Below, one piece after another: positions 1-13,500 of a stretch of 64,000 nucleotides of DNA. The stretch's first letter is position 1, and every line of letters starts with the position of its first letter. Source of the stretch: Clarireedia homoeocarpa. Taxonomy: Eukaryota; Ascomycota; Leotiomycetes; Helotiales; Rutstroemiaceae. The stretch lies in NCBI GenBank assembly GCA_001465935.1, contig LNKV01000032.1, forward strand, positions 62,001 through 126,000. Reading direction: 5' to 3'. The notes beneath the pieces are model-generated. The model did not search any database. It was not told the DNA's origin and saw only the letters and a program-made list of their open reading frames with translations. The position numbers and the translations under genes are program-made.

Positions 1-3000
1 ATAGAGGATGGAGTAGCGATGCCGAGGAGGATGTTTTCCCGGATTGTGCCTTCGAACAATGAGGGTTCTTGTGCGACGAGGGAAATGTTCTTACGATACT
101 CGTGCAGCGGGATGGATTTTACGTTTGTGTCTTGGTAGAGAATGCTGCCGGATTGGATATCGTAGAAGCGTTCGAGGAGCGATATTATACTTGTTTTCCC
201 GCTACCACTTTCCCCGACGATGGCGGCGAATTGACCGCGTTCGATTGTCAAGGAGAGGTTGTTGAGCACGGGGACATCTCGTGTGGGGTATTTGAAAGAG
301 ACGTTTTGAAGTTCGATCTTGACTCCTCGGGATTCCGCTTCAGAGTCGTTATCGTAGTCGTACAGGATGGATTTGGCATTCTCTGGTAAATTTTGAGGTC
401 TCATGCTTCGAATGCGTGTTGCGGCTGCAAATGCTTGTGCGATGTTGGGTCCAAAACTAAGGGACTGACCGGCGGTGGTGCTGCCCTGCACGACGGCAAG
501 ATAAACAACGAGATAGTTGAAAGGTGTGTATTCGTGGCTTGCGAGGAGTTGACCTCCATACCAGAGAATGAACGCCATACAAAGTATCGCTATACTATCG
601 CTCAAAGCAAACACCAACGTTGAGAATTTCGCCTTATGGAAAGCTTTCTTCGCGTGGTCTTGGAGGAGTTTTTCATATCTCCCGCAGATTTCGGCCTCGA
701 GAGTCAGTGAAGATACGGTCCGGAATGCACCGATTGATTCGGTGGCAAAATTAGAACTCTCGGCGAAGACCTCGTTGTTCATTTTCTCAAACTGGGTTTC
801 GTGGCGGAGACGGAAGAAGCCTGCTATGAGGATTATGGGCATGGAAGTCAGAACAGTGAGAAGGGTTAGCTTCCAACCGAAGCAGAATGACATTGTAATG
901 GAGCCTAATATATTGAAAATGGAAATTAGGACGATTGCCATGTTGATCCCAAGGAGTTGTTGCAGCTGCGTCGGATCACTGGCGATACGCGCTGTTAGAC
1001 TTCCCACGGAGTTCTCTTCTTCATCATAGTAAGATACAGGTTTCGCAAGCACATTCTGGAAGTACTCTTGTCGATAGTTTGCTATGATATTCTATGCTTC
1101 TGTTAGCAGCTGACTGCACGAGAATATAAGATACTCACAAATGAGACTGTGTTAGATGACCACCCAAGGACGTAGTAGCTGACCCCAATCCCGATTGCAA
1201 GCAAAAAGAACATGAAACACCAGAAATTCGTCTGAATCTGGAGAAGTTCTCCCCATAATTCGAACAACGAAATGAGTTTGGCAAACAAGAATGCATGTAG
1301 TGGAAATGAAGCTGGGGCATCAATGTTAGTGCATAATCAATTTAATGTTCGTCGAGTTGAAACTTACCTCCCGCACCGAGAGAACTCAAGAAAATTAGTG
1401 TGTACCAACCCCATCGCGACTTTTGTTCCCAAAGAAACAGTAGAAAGCTCCCAAATGGCTTCTTAGGTGGTAGAGATACTCGGTCTACGTTGGGTGTCTT
1501 CTCCACGTCGAGGCTGATTCTTTCGAATGATGGCGACCCCAACGACTGCTTTTCAGGCTCCCTAGGAATCTGAATTTGTTTAGCAGGCGCACAATTATCC
1601 AGCTGTTGAGCATTCGCTAGTGCCCAGTAAGGTCCATGTTGATCTTTCAACATCTCCTCGTGCGAGCCCTGCTGCACCACTTGGCCCTTCTTCAGCACGA
1701 CAATGTTGTCTGCCTTGATGATTGTAGACAGTCGATGAGCAATAGTAATTGTCGTGCGGTTCTTGGATACCTTATCCAATGCTGCTTGCACAATTCTTTC
1801 ACTGCGTACATCGATTGCGCTGGTTGCTTCATCAAGTATCAGGATTTTAGGCTGCTTGACAATACTTCGTGCAATTGCTAATCTTTGACGTTGACCCCCG
1901 CTAAGCTTTATTCCTGCGTCTCCAACAGGAGTGTTGTATCCCTGAGAAATTCAGCATAGTGATTCAGCACAGTTAAATTCGATGAAAATACCTTTGGAAG
2001 ACGTCTAATGAACTCGTCTGCGAACGCCTCCTTGCAAGCACGTTTGACCAGCTTTCTTTTTCTCTGCAGACTTGTGTGTTCCCATTTCGTTCCTACCAGG
2101 CCACATTCAATGTTTTTATATATTGTGTCGTTGAAAAGAAATGGTTCTTGTTGCACAAGTCCAATCTGTGACCTCCACCATCTGAGATCGATCTCATGCA
2201 ACTTTCTTCCACCAACAGTAATGTTACCATTCCGGAAATATAGGGTCTATAAAGGAGTTATATATTTATCATCATCAATAAATAGAATCACTTTTTAACT
2301 TACCAGCATATTATCAGTCATATTTCCATCAAGCTCATACCACCGCTCAATCAACCCCACAATGGTACTTTTCCCAGATCCGGAATGACCCACTAATGCC
2401 GTGTTTTTACCAGCAGGGAAACGAAGACTCAGATTATCTAGAACCTTGACATCTGCACGAAGCGGATATGCGAAGTTAACATTCTCGAATATGATATCTC
2501 CCTGTGCAGAAACCTCCGGCTCAGTGACGCCATCTGTTTTCGGTTGAGGGGCATCGATGATGCTAAATAATATACCTGCAGCGCCAGCTGCGTGTGCTGC
2601 AGCCGTAACAGGCGTAGCTATGCCACCGATTGACATTACGATTATCATTACAGACATCAAAACACTATGAACTGATTAATATCTCGGACTAATGGGAACT
2701 GTGGAGATTGACTGACATGATCATAGTTCTAACATTAGATATCTCGTGATCGAGATATAACTTGACAGCGAACCAAAACGAAAGAGCAAATGTACTAGTA
2801 TCGTCAGTAGGTGACGGTCGTTGTTGATTGTTTGGAACTTACGCATGGATCGCAAAAAAGACTAGGTTGCTGGTTAGCCACCCAAAATAAAACGAAAAGA
2901 AGTCGACTCACCTGGTGCTTGCTGAACTGCTACCAGAGAAGACATAAGTAAACCACGGCGCTTAGATTCCTGCACCCAAGCTGCATATCTATCCGCCATC

Positions 3001-4280
3001 TTATCTGTTGCCTCGCATGCAGTTATCATTCTAATAGAACTAAATACCTCACTTGCAACGGATGATGACGCTCTGTCGGCCTCTTCTACCTGTTTTAACC
3101 CATTCAATAGGCGGGGTATTGTGTAGGCATAAGAGCCAAGAATGAATATAAGCCCCGTGCTAGTCACAAGCGTGAGCAGCCAGTTGTAATAAAATGCAAT
3201 CACAAGCGCGGAAATGATCAGCGACATGCTCTGAAGAAACATTGAAAGTTTCTCGGAGATCCCAAGCTGCAGGATGTTTGCAGTAATGGTGATGATACTC
3301 GCTGTTTGGCCTGAGGGAAGAGTGTCTAAGACAGAAATTGGTTGGCGGACGAGAGAGTTCAGATATGCTAGACGCATGGTAGCGGATATCCGAATGCTCA
3401 CCATGCGAAATCCTAGCTATACTGTGTCAGCTTACGCTTGCGCTTTATTCTTCACAGACTTACAACGGCGACATAGTCCAGGAATAACCTGACCACGAAA
3501 AGGCATAGCATATAGAACCTAGGCAGCTGGGTTAATCATAAATCTCCATCCTTGCTGGGAACAACCGTACACATTTTTGTTAATAGCTTGAGTGAAGGCT
3601 TCTTTTGTTTCACCAGCATCAGTGCTGTAGAATGCACTGAAGTCGCCCACGAGTTCTCCTAGAGTCGCGAGTTGTTAGCCATGTAGATATACATGGAGTG
3701 ACAGTGATTCATTACTTACCGAACACAACATTCATCAACGGAAGAGTAACACCAGTCAAAACGGAAGCAACTCCAGCTGCAAGTAACATGCATTTATCAT
3801 TTCGCTCTGTGTACGAAAATATGCGCTGCTTGCATTTTAGCTTCGAAAATTCAGAATTTTCCAGTGCTAACTTACGACAAAGTGAGATATTGCGGCTTGA
3901 TACTCAGGGCTGACGATCGGTTTCCTACCTAAATTATCTGACTGGGCCGTTTGATCTGTGTCATCAACTGCTAGGTCTTTTTCTTCATCGTCTGCTAGCA
4001 ATGGCTCTTTCGCCGATATTGACCGTGCTGTCGGCGATGCGGGCGGCGATAAAGCTTGAGAACTTGAGGAAGTCATCTCCCCCATGAGAGCTTCAGTTTG
4101 CAATGAGCCACCCTGGGAGAATTTTTCCGATGCTCTATTGGTCGATACTGACGAAGTCCAGATCTGTTCATCCTCCCTTTTCAGGATTTCATCCTCCTCC
4201 GCAAGCAACGGTTCTTCCGCCGAAGATGCCTCGCGCCTCAAGGAATTTGACAACAAAGGTTGTCGATTATGTTTGGCCAT
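1..4280 (-). CDS. ABCB-type (MDR-like) full ABC transporter, 3' end cut by window edge
   Basis: Full-size ATP-binding cassette exporter with layout TMD1-NBD1-TMD2-NBD2, presumably in the plasma membrane and exporting a small molecule. The ATG at 4280 opens an acidic, Ser-rich cytosolic N-terminus of about 135 residues, followed by TMD1 spread over several short exons. NBD1 (about 2560-1630) shows Walker A GHSGSGKST, a Q-loop around VQQEPFLF, the signature LSGGQRQR (near 1895) and Walker B ILILDEATS. A linker leads to TMD2 (about 1400-450). NBD2 begins near 300 with Walker A GESGSGKTS (near 200) and Q-loop VAQEPSLFEGTIREN. Its signature and Walker B lie beyond the left edge. I see many 50-60 nt introns and no disruption. 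It sits head-to-tail with an FSH1 hydrolase and close to a PKS, so export of the polyketide or self-protection is a reasonable inference. The substrate cannot be read from sequence. Confidence 0.9.
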
Positions 4281-4997
4281 TATTGCTTTCTTAACATCGA
4301 AGTTTGCAGATGCATCTCTTTAGGTGTCGCTATAACATCCATATTCAACAGAATGTCGACTCTGCCGGATGCCATAGCTGCTAATCTCCAATGACTTATT
4401 TTGGCTTCTCTGTTGCTATAGGATGTATCACGCTAGGTCGCAGAATGAAAGACCGAGTGCTATGTAGCGTGGCTCCTGGTATCTCCAATAATCAGTGCGC
4501 ATTCCTAAGAACTCTGGCTGATCGCACGCACGTTTTTTTGCATGAAATGAACGACTCATGTTCGTGGGACGGAATGCACTGATATTATTATGAGTTTGAC
4601 TAAATTTGAGCATCTCCACAAAAGGATCGCCGCCCGCTCATGCCCCCGCACGAACCATCGCTTCTGCAGATCATGAAACAATACCAAATTGCCTCGATTG
4701 CCCTACTGGCCAGAAGCCACATCTGTTAGGTAGCGCGAGGAAGCTCCGGCTCAGTCCCTTGGATAACACATTGCCATGTTTTCATTCATATAAGAAAAAA
4801 ATTATTGAATGAAATTATTGTGTTTACATGAACGGTTGCCGCTTGCGTGATACAAGCACCGAGTCAAAAGTGCGAGATGAGACTTGCTCATCGAAAATTG
4901 CCAAGCTTTCTCTGAAACTTTTCCAATTTACAGTAAGGTATTATGCTGGTATATCAAATTCTTGCCCTTCAGTACACCCGGGCGTGGATGGCCGTCA
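4281..4997. other. Intergenic gap, ABC transporter 5' flank
   Basis: About 0.7 kb between the ABC transporter start and the FSH1 hydrolase stop, both on the minus strand. It must hold the ABC promoter and the hydrolase 3' UTR. No recognisable coding sequence, RNA or repeat was seen. Confidence 0.6.
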
Positions 4998-5902
4998 TCA
5001 TAGAAGTCCTACATTGGAGGCCATGTTGCGTATTATATCTCCCAATTCTCTTACAGTCTCCAAATCGCGCGGTAAGGTATGACCTTTCGCGTGATCAAAA
5101 AGGTATGAGTTGTCCATATCGCACACATTATACAGTGCCATGGAGCCAGCTAAATACGGATCCAAAGATCCAACTACATAAGTGTTAGCTGTTGTTCGTC
5201 CCCTATGACTGGAAAGGAACTCACTTATATGACATGTAGGAATGGTGATTGTAAGATCGGTTTCATCCGCTAGTACAAGTCCATCGAGCTCAGGTGTCAT
5301 AGGTGGCCACCCAGCGAAGAATACTGCACACTTAAACATTGGTATCCTTCCTTCCATGTCGAACCTCTTCTGTTCGTGTAGCAAAAGAGTAGCCGCAACA
5401 GTGGCTCCTTCGGAGTAACCAATAATTCCGTCAAAAGGACCCTCTTCCTGCATAATTTCATATAAATACTCCATAGCTTCCTGCGCGCTTTCATCTACGT
5501 AGCCACCATTTTTGTTAGGAACAGGAACAGAGCCAAGACCTCCCCTCATCAGCATCCGCATTTGGTCTTCTGCTGTTGCACCTTTTGGGAAATTTCGAAT
5601 CCTGTCCAATACATCACTTCCACCTTCTTCTGTGCGCCCGGGTTTTATGAATCGATAATGGGGTCCCTTCCAAAGTAGTCTTCGAAGCCTTCAGGTGGAT
5701 ACGCCTCTACAGGGCCATGGACAAAGAACAATTCTGCAGTGTCATCGGATCGCAATTCTTTGACAAGAGGTGCCAGTTGTACTCTAAATTTCTGTTTTCT
5801 ATCAGCATGTGGTAGAATTATTAATGCAGGCGATGAAAGTCAAGGAAAGAGCTGCCCTACCTCGGAGCTCCCATATGCTCCGCAAAGACAGAGGAACTTC
5901 AT
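4998..5902 (-). CDS. FSH1-family serine hydrolase / thioesterase, with apparent one-base frameshift
   Basis: Alpha/beta hydrolase of the FSH1 family (PF03959), a type often found beside fungal PKS genes, where members release or edit polyketide chains. Exon 1 is 5861-5902 (starts MKFLCLCGAYGSSE). Exon 2 starts at 5791. The last intron is 5174-5224 (GTGAGT...GTAG), joining TCHI to IGSLDP. Catalytic features are present: nucleophile in GYSEG, Asp in GSLDPY and His in HAKGHTLP. The conserved reading frame changes by one base near 5655-5675: the upstream frame ends ...GFEDYFG and then reaches a stop after 7 codons, while the family sequence resumes one frame over with GPHYRFIKPG. No GT-AG intron can bridge this. 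The gene is therefore either a recent pseudogene or carries a sequencing error. It is co-oriented with the ABC transporter and divergent from the PKS. Confidence 0.75.
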
Positions 5903-7511
5903 GCTTGGAAGTATGTATTATGAAGGCCCTACAATAACAACACAGTTGTCGAGTGAAACAATGAGAGTGAATAATAATAAAGTGAAGGAAAGTAGAAAAG
6001 TTTCGGCTTGAGGAGATTCATCGTTTTGCAAAGAAGATTAATATTTAATTAATTGGAACAATGAAGGGCCTCTTGAGAGTTTAGAGACACCACTCCACTG
6101 GCCCAGGAACCATGGTGGACTAGAAACGAGGTCCTTCAATTCAGGGAGATGGCGATGAAACATCGATAAGACAGACATCACCTCATCTCATATCTGGTAT
6201 CTCGTAGCACGTCTAAGATGCTAAGCACAGATCTCCACCACCTCCGGGATGCCATGCATGGCGAATCCTTGACACGCCTAGCAGTGGCGAGGTCTTGATC
6301 CTTCACTCCAACGGCCAGATAATATAATGCTATTCCTGATCACAAAGATCGAGACAGCTAGATTGGTGGAGGAAGCTGGCTCAGGGCACTGGTTCTAAGC
6401 GTCAGTCCTGGAAATATAACTCGGGGATAGTATTGCTGCTCTGATGAAATGGAATGAGCTTTGGGGAAATCCAGCAGTATGAGAAACAAGTTGAGGGATC
6501 GAAGTACTAGCAAAGACACAGGCCTGAGCGCTGATGTGGAGTTTAATGGAAGCGCAACTGTACACCAAATGTATTAAAGTTATGTTGTTGTCGATTGAGA
6601 GTGGCTGTGTTAATCCTTGTGGTATATCGTGGCAGCAAGCGCGATTAACCATAATTTACGGTTAAGCCACAAGCCGCCACAGCTGACTAAGCTTACTAGT
6701 CACCATCTAACCTTCCACAATATCAACGACGGACTGACACCAATGTTTTAGAGTGAACTCAAATGCACCAACACCATCCACTGACAACGAAGAGAAATTG
6801 TTCGGACGTCCCGCTATGAAGATCAACTCGGATTAAAAACGTAGGCCTGGTGGGCCTTACCTTGCCAGCTTTTCTAGCGGGAATCTGAGTCAGTAACAGA
6901 AAGGTCTGATATCAATCATGTTTGCATTGTGATTTCAAATTTCTCCTGTGGATACATGCCACGCCGTCATTCGGCTCATCCTCTCATGACAGCTGAGCAC
7001 TACACCTCGAGATGGTTGATAGCGTAGGCAATATAACTCTGGCCCGGTGAGATTTGATTGTCTAGGGGTAGATCTACGCATCCATCCCGCCGATCCCACC
7101 GCGGTCTCTGATCTCGGACTAGACACTTCGACGTACGCAAAGCAGCATCTAGCTATTTTTGCATCTCTAAGTCTGGCTCTGGTAGGTAGCCATGCTGGCC
7201 TAGTAAGTACATCCTTGGGGAACAGGAGCAATAAGAAAGTGTGGCAAAATGATGACCACAGAACATTGGACGATGACCGTGCGAGCGTCCTGCACTACGC
7301 CAACTCATACCGGCGCAACTCACAACGGGTTGGATATCCTTTCCGTATTCCTTGTACACTTGTGAGACTGGTCTTTTTATGGTTGACACGAGCTGAAAAA
7401 AATATCGGAATATATGGTCACCAAGTTCGCCGCATAGCAAACATATTCACACTTGGTTTTATTTTCCTGAAATTTTGTTTCTTCAAGAAAAGGTCGCGGT
7501 CAGTTAGAAGT
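5903..7511. promoter_or_regulatory. Divergent promoter region between FSH1 hydrolase and PKS
   Basis: A 1.6-kb intergenic region between two divergently transcribed cluster genes. The PKS reading frame is open upstream to about 7047 but contains no ATG before 7512 that fits the family N-terminus, so I place the boundary at 7512. I see no convincing operator motif, RNA gene or mobile element. A shared bidirectional promoter is an inference from orientation. Confidence 0.45.
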
Positions 7512-10500
7512 ATGGCGCCTTCTGCAACTACTTGGATGTCACCTGAGGATGGCATGAATGGTGCTGTCGTGGAGATGGTCGCCGAGCAGAATATCGAAAC
7601 GGCATTTGGTGAATACAGCAACGCACCAGAGGTCAAGCTCTACAAAGACTTGTACACCCAGGCTTTTAAAGATGGGTACATATCGGGGTACAGCCAACCA
7701 CAACTTGCGAAACAGATACCTATCGCGATAACTGGAATGTCGTGTCGACTACCAGGGAATGTATCCACCCCAGATGAATTCTGGGAACTCTGCTCGAGGG
7801 CGCGAACTGGATGGTCAGAAATACCAAAGGACAGATTTGACGCGGCAAGCTTTTACCATCCAAATCCTGGGAAAGGAGGTTGCTTCAATGCGGCCGGAGG
7901 CAATTTCCTGAAGGAAGATTTAGGATTATTCGATGCGCCCTTTTTCAGTCTTACAGCCCAGGAGGCTACGTCGATGGATCCTCAGCAACGAATACTGCTT
8001 GAGTGCACGTTCGAGGCTTTGGAAAGTGCGGGCATCCCCAAACACGAAATCATTGGGCAGGATGTTGGTGTTTTCATAGGAGGATCATTTTCGGAATACG
8101 AGTCACAGTCATTCATGGATACAGAAAGTATTCCGATGTACCAAGCGACAGGTACGTTGCATTTGAATGATAGCTTTGTAAGCTACTGACCATTATAGGA
8201 TGCGCATTTGCTATGCAATCCAATAGATTATCTCATTTCTTTGACTTGCGAGGACCTAGCTTTACGATGGACACCGCATGTTCTTCTAGCTTAGTCGCCC
8301 TCCACCAGGCTTGTCAAAGTTTACAGAACGGGGAGTGCAAAATGGCAATTGTGGGTGGATGCCATTTGAACATGCTTCCGGAGTTTTTCATCTCCATGTC
8401 AAAATCTCGGTAGGCTCACTTACTCTAGTCGTGATATAGGCTAATCAAATAGATTATTTTCTGATGAGGGGAGATCTTTCTCCTTTGATAATCGTGGTAC
8501 AGGCTACGGTCGTGGTGAAGGCTGCGGGATAATCGTTTTGAAACCGCTCGAGCGCGCCATCAAGGACAATGACATTGTCAGAGCTGTGATAAGAGGTAGT
8601 GGTATCAATCAGGACGGTAAAACGCCTGGTATCACGATGCCTAATGGTTCCGCTCAAGGTATTAGTTGCTGCTCATGATAGAACTTTCCGTCATACTTAC
8701 CTTACCAGAATCTCTTATGGAGTCGGTATATAAAAGAGCCGGGGCTGATCCGAAGGAGACTGGGTATGTCGAAGCTCATGGAACCGGTACTAAAGTTGGA
8801 GATCCAATTGAAGCTGCCGCGCTATACAAAATCTTTGGCGAAGGCAGAACGGCCAGAAATCCGCTTTTTGTTGGCTCAGTAAAATCCAATATTGGGCATT
8901 TAGAGGCGGCATCTGGTAAGTCGCTCGATGATAACACCGAATTCGAGGAACCGACTAATACATCAGAATAGGTATAATTTCAGTTATCAAGGCGGCGATG
9001 ATGCTAGAACGTGGATTCATTCTCCCGAACTATGATTTCAAGACACCGAATGAAAAAATACCTTTTTCGAAATGGCACCTGAAGGTCTGCTCATTCTCCC
9101 TATTTCCCCAGCCCTCGTTCCCGGAGCTGTCGAGCCTGTCGTTGTTCCCCTGTTTTCAAGAGCTTCCCCAGTCACCAACACGACCATCAGTACCAACCGG
9201 GGTCTAACATTATTACGCAGGTACCGATCAGCCAACGCCCATGGCCAAGAGAGAAGCGTTTTGCCAGCGTCAATAACTTTGGCTTTGGCGGCACAAATGC
9301 GCATGTTGTTCTTGAGCGTGCTCCGTTTCTGACGAAGATTGAGCCAGGAGTTGACGAGTCAGCAATTCACATTCGAAAGCTTTTCGTGCTTTCTGCAAAC
9401 GATAAACCGGCTTTAGAAGCACTTATGCAGAACTTAGGAATATATTTGGAGCGCAGACCTGAAATTTTTCAGAATGATTTAATGAGTAATGTCGCATATA
9501 CCCTCGGACAGCGAAGATCTCTGTAAGTAGTTTCCTTTTAACCCTCACATCTGATTTGTGCGAACACAATCGCAATGGCAACTTCACATAGATTCATATC
9601 TTAGTGGATAAGCGCTTACGGTATTTGTTAGGATGCAATGGCGAGTTGCTATATCAGCCACCTCCTCGTTCGAATTAATTGAAGCACTTAATAGTGGAAA
9701 GATATCCCCCATGAGGGAAATTGAATCACCACGTATAGGTTTTGTCTTCACCGGTCAAGGCGCCCAGTGGAATGCTATGGGTCGGGAATTGTATGGCCGC
9801 TACCCGGTATTTGCGCAGTCCATGGATGAGTGTGACAAATGTTTATCCTCTTTCGGCGCCCCGTTCTCTCTACTGGGTAAGTTTGATATTGAAGCGTGCT
9901 AGATACTTTTACTAACAAATTGTTATAGCTGAACTAAATAAGGACACGGCCTCTTCTTGCATCAACGAGGCTCATATAAGTCAACCAGCATGCACAGCTA
10001 TTCAGCTGGCCTTAACAGATCTGCTGAAAGCCTGGAAGGTTCTACCTACTGCTGTTGCAGGTCACTCGAGTGGAGAGATAGGGGCAGCATATGCTGCCGG
10101 TATCTTACCATTGAATGCTTGCATGGCCATTGCATACTACAGAGGTCTAGCAACAGTTGAACTGAGAAAGGAATTTCCAGATTTGAAAGGTTCGATGATG
10201 GCTGTGGGCTGCAGTCGGGAGGAAATTGAGCCACTTATCGCAAGTCTCAACACTAAAGAGATTCGGGTAGCTTGTTACAACAGCCCGACAAGTCTTACAA
10301 TCTCAGGCGATGAGCCAGCTATTGATGAGTTGCAAAAGCTGATGGACGAGCGACAAATTTTCCACAGAAAACTACAGGTTGATGTGGCCTATCACTCTCA
10401 TCATATGAATCTCGTGGCAAAGAATTATCGAAAGTGTCTACAATCGATTACTTTGCCAAGCCCTACTGAAGTAAAGTTTTACTCCTCTTTACTCGGTCAA

Positions 10501-13500
10501 CTCGTCGACGGATCGCGGTTAGAGCCTCAATATTGGGTGGATAACCTTACGCATCCGGTACGATTCTCCGAAGCCATGGCGTCTATGTGTGCACCCAGTG
10601 ACACACATAAGACAGGAGTCAACATGGTCGTCGAGATCGGACCACATGCGGCGTTGGCTGGACCGATAAAGCAGATTCTGAAGTCATGTGGGAAGGATGC
10701 GATGAAAATTCCGTACATGTCTGCCCTAGTACGAAAGAAAGATGCAGTTGAGACAGCAGTCGATCTGGCTGCATCTTTGTTCATTCGAGGCGTTAATCTT
10801 GATCTTGGAGCAGTGAACACTACTCCACCACGAAATCCTCCTTCTCTATTGATCGACATGCCTCGATACCCATGGAATCACACTACGAAGTATTGGCATG
10901 AGCCCCGTCTGGTTCGAAAGCATAAGAATAGATCACTACCACGCCACGATCTACTCGGTACCTTGGCCAATTACTCCAATGATCTAGAGCCAACATGGAG
11001 AAACATCCTCCGGATCGATGACCTTCCATGGCTCCGACACCATCAGATCCAGTCATTGACTCTGTTTCCTATATCTGCATTTATCGGACTCGCTGTGGAA
11101 GCGGCTCACCAGAAATCCACCTGGAGCGGTCTTCAATATGATGAATTTGAGCTTCGTGATGTAATTGTCAGCACACCACTCATGCTCACCGAGGAAGACG
11201 TAGAGATCACACTTCAGCTGCGCCCTAATTCAGAAGGCATCTCAAGCTCATCCATCTCTTTCGATGAGTTCAAAGTACACTCATGGGCCGCCAACAAAGG
11301 TTGGACGGAACATTGCAAAGGTTTTATTTCGTTGAAAACAAAGAGCATCAACACAGAAAATGCCTTCCAGAACTTCAAATCAAAGATCAAAAGAATCAAG
11401 GATGTGGCGACAACAGCCGTAGATAAATCAACGATCTACAGTTCTCTCACAAAACTTGGTGTTTCATATGGTCCAAGCTTCCAAGGCATGAGCGATTGCC
11501 AAGCTTGTGAGATTTCTTCGACTGCTCATGTTGTGGTCCCAGACACCAGGCTAGACATGCCGAAGGAATACCAAACAGACATGATCCTTCATCCAGCGCT
11601 CCTCGAGCAAATAGTAGAGCTTTATTGGCCAATCCTAGGTGCTGGGCGATCATTATCTACTGTTTATCTCCCTTCATCAATCGGACAGTTAAAGATTTCG
11701 CGTGAAATCGCAAATCTTTCTGCAAACCCAGGATCAACACTTGAAGCATTTTGTGAAGGAAGTTTCACCTCACTTCATCCTAAACCCACCAAAGTCTCGA
11801 TGTTAGCGATCCATAGCGATAACGAGGCGGAACCGGTGGTTGTTCTGAATGATTTAACTATCTCACCGATAGTGGAAATGGAACTTGAGTCTGAGAGTGG
11901 TGCTCCCCGCGAATTATGCTTCAAACTCGACTGGGAGCCAATACTTGAGTCAAGTACAGAAGTTTTCCCGAGTCGCGAGGCGAATTTGGAGGATGCTCCT
12001 AATGTTACCTCCCTTCAACGGCCTTTAGACCCTAAGTACTCGGAAGTAACTCTTGTACACGGAAATTCTTCCGTTCAGAGACAGCTGGCTTCTACGTTGA
12101 CTACCGCTATGGAGAGATTGACTGGAAAGACGCCCGAAACCGGAATTTTGGGAGAGTTCGACGCAAACGATAAGCTATTAGTTTTCATCATGGAACTAGA
12201 GACGCCACTCCTATCTAAACTCTCTTCCGATCAATTTGTTACGCTGCAAAAGACACTCCTGAACTCGCGTGGCGTTTTATGGGTAGTCCGAGGTGCATAT
12301 TCACATGCTTCAAACCCTGATGCGAATATGGTAACAGGCTTAAGTCGAAGCATTCGTTCTGAAACTATGTTGAAATTTGCAACCTTGGACTTAGACCCCG
12401 AAAGCATACTTTCTGAGCAAGATAGTGCTCATGCCATTATCAAAGTTCTACAGAGCGTATTTGGCCCGGATGCTGGTCCGACCTGCGAACTGGAATTCTC
12501 GGAACGAAAGGGCAAGTTTTCCACTCCGCGAATCATCAATGACTCGGAGATGAACGAGTACGTTTATAAGCAAACGAAAGCTTCAGCTCTGGAGCCAACA
12601 TTATTCGCACAAGACGGCCGCCCGTTGAAGATGGTCATCGGAAATTCTGGTTCGCTCGATACTTTACATTTCGTCGACTCTTTGTCAGAAGAACCTCTGG
12701 CAGATTGTGAGGTCGAAATTGAAGTCAAGGCGATCGGAGTCAACCCAGTTGATCTAATGGCCGCTTTAGGTAAAGTCAAATCTGACGGCTTCGGTTGCGA
12801 GTGCAGCGGAGTGGTAAAGAGAACCGGTAGCAATGTTACAAGTTTAGCTATTGGAGATCGTGTGGCGGGCATTTCTATGTCTCGAAGCGGTGTTTACTCT
12901 ACATTTGTGCGCGCGAGCTCCGAATTTTTCTTCAAAATACCAGAGGAGACCTCCTTTGAGGCAGCCACTTCAATTCCTATGGCTTATTGTTCCGCATACT
13001 ACGGTCTGCATGAGGTTGGACGAGTCACATCAGGCGATACGATATTAGTGCATGGCGCTACAAGTGCATTGGGCCAAGCTGCAATCAACATTGCTCAATC
13101 TTTAGGCGCCGCTGTTTACTCGACCGCCGGCAGCACTGAGCAAAGGGACTTCCTCGAGAAGAAGTATGGTCTTCCTGCCAAACAGATAATCGTAGGCAAC
13201 AATACATCCTTCGATTTGAATACACTTCAACAGACACACAATGGTCGCTTCGACTTGGTCTTGAATTGCATGTCAACAGATACAACAACACTCAGAGAAA
13301 TTTCTGCATGTCTTCATAATTTCGGACGATTCATCGATCTGGTCCAGCAAAAGAGCCTGGGAAATTTAGTGGGTGGAAACAATCGTACTTGCATTTCGGT
13401 AGACATGATATCTATTGGTACTGAACGACCGAAGATAATGAGCAGACTCATCTCACACATATCTGAGTGTTTGAACGATAATAAAATACTTCCACCAAGT

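Noticed and set aside
7047..7511. Upstream extension of the PKS reading frame
   Set aside because: It starts at GTG, lacks PKS-like sequence and contains no suitable ATG. The ATG at 7512 matches the expected N-terminus.
9072..9332. Alternative frame through 9085-9220 in the PKS
   Set aside because: The stretch is a 136-nt intron (GTCTGC...CGCAG with CTAAC). Splicing restores the KS C-terminus (GFGGTNAHVVLE).
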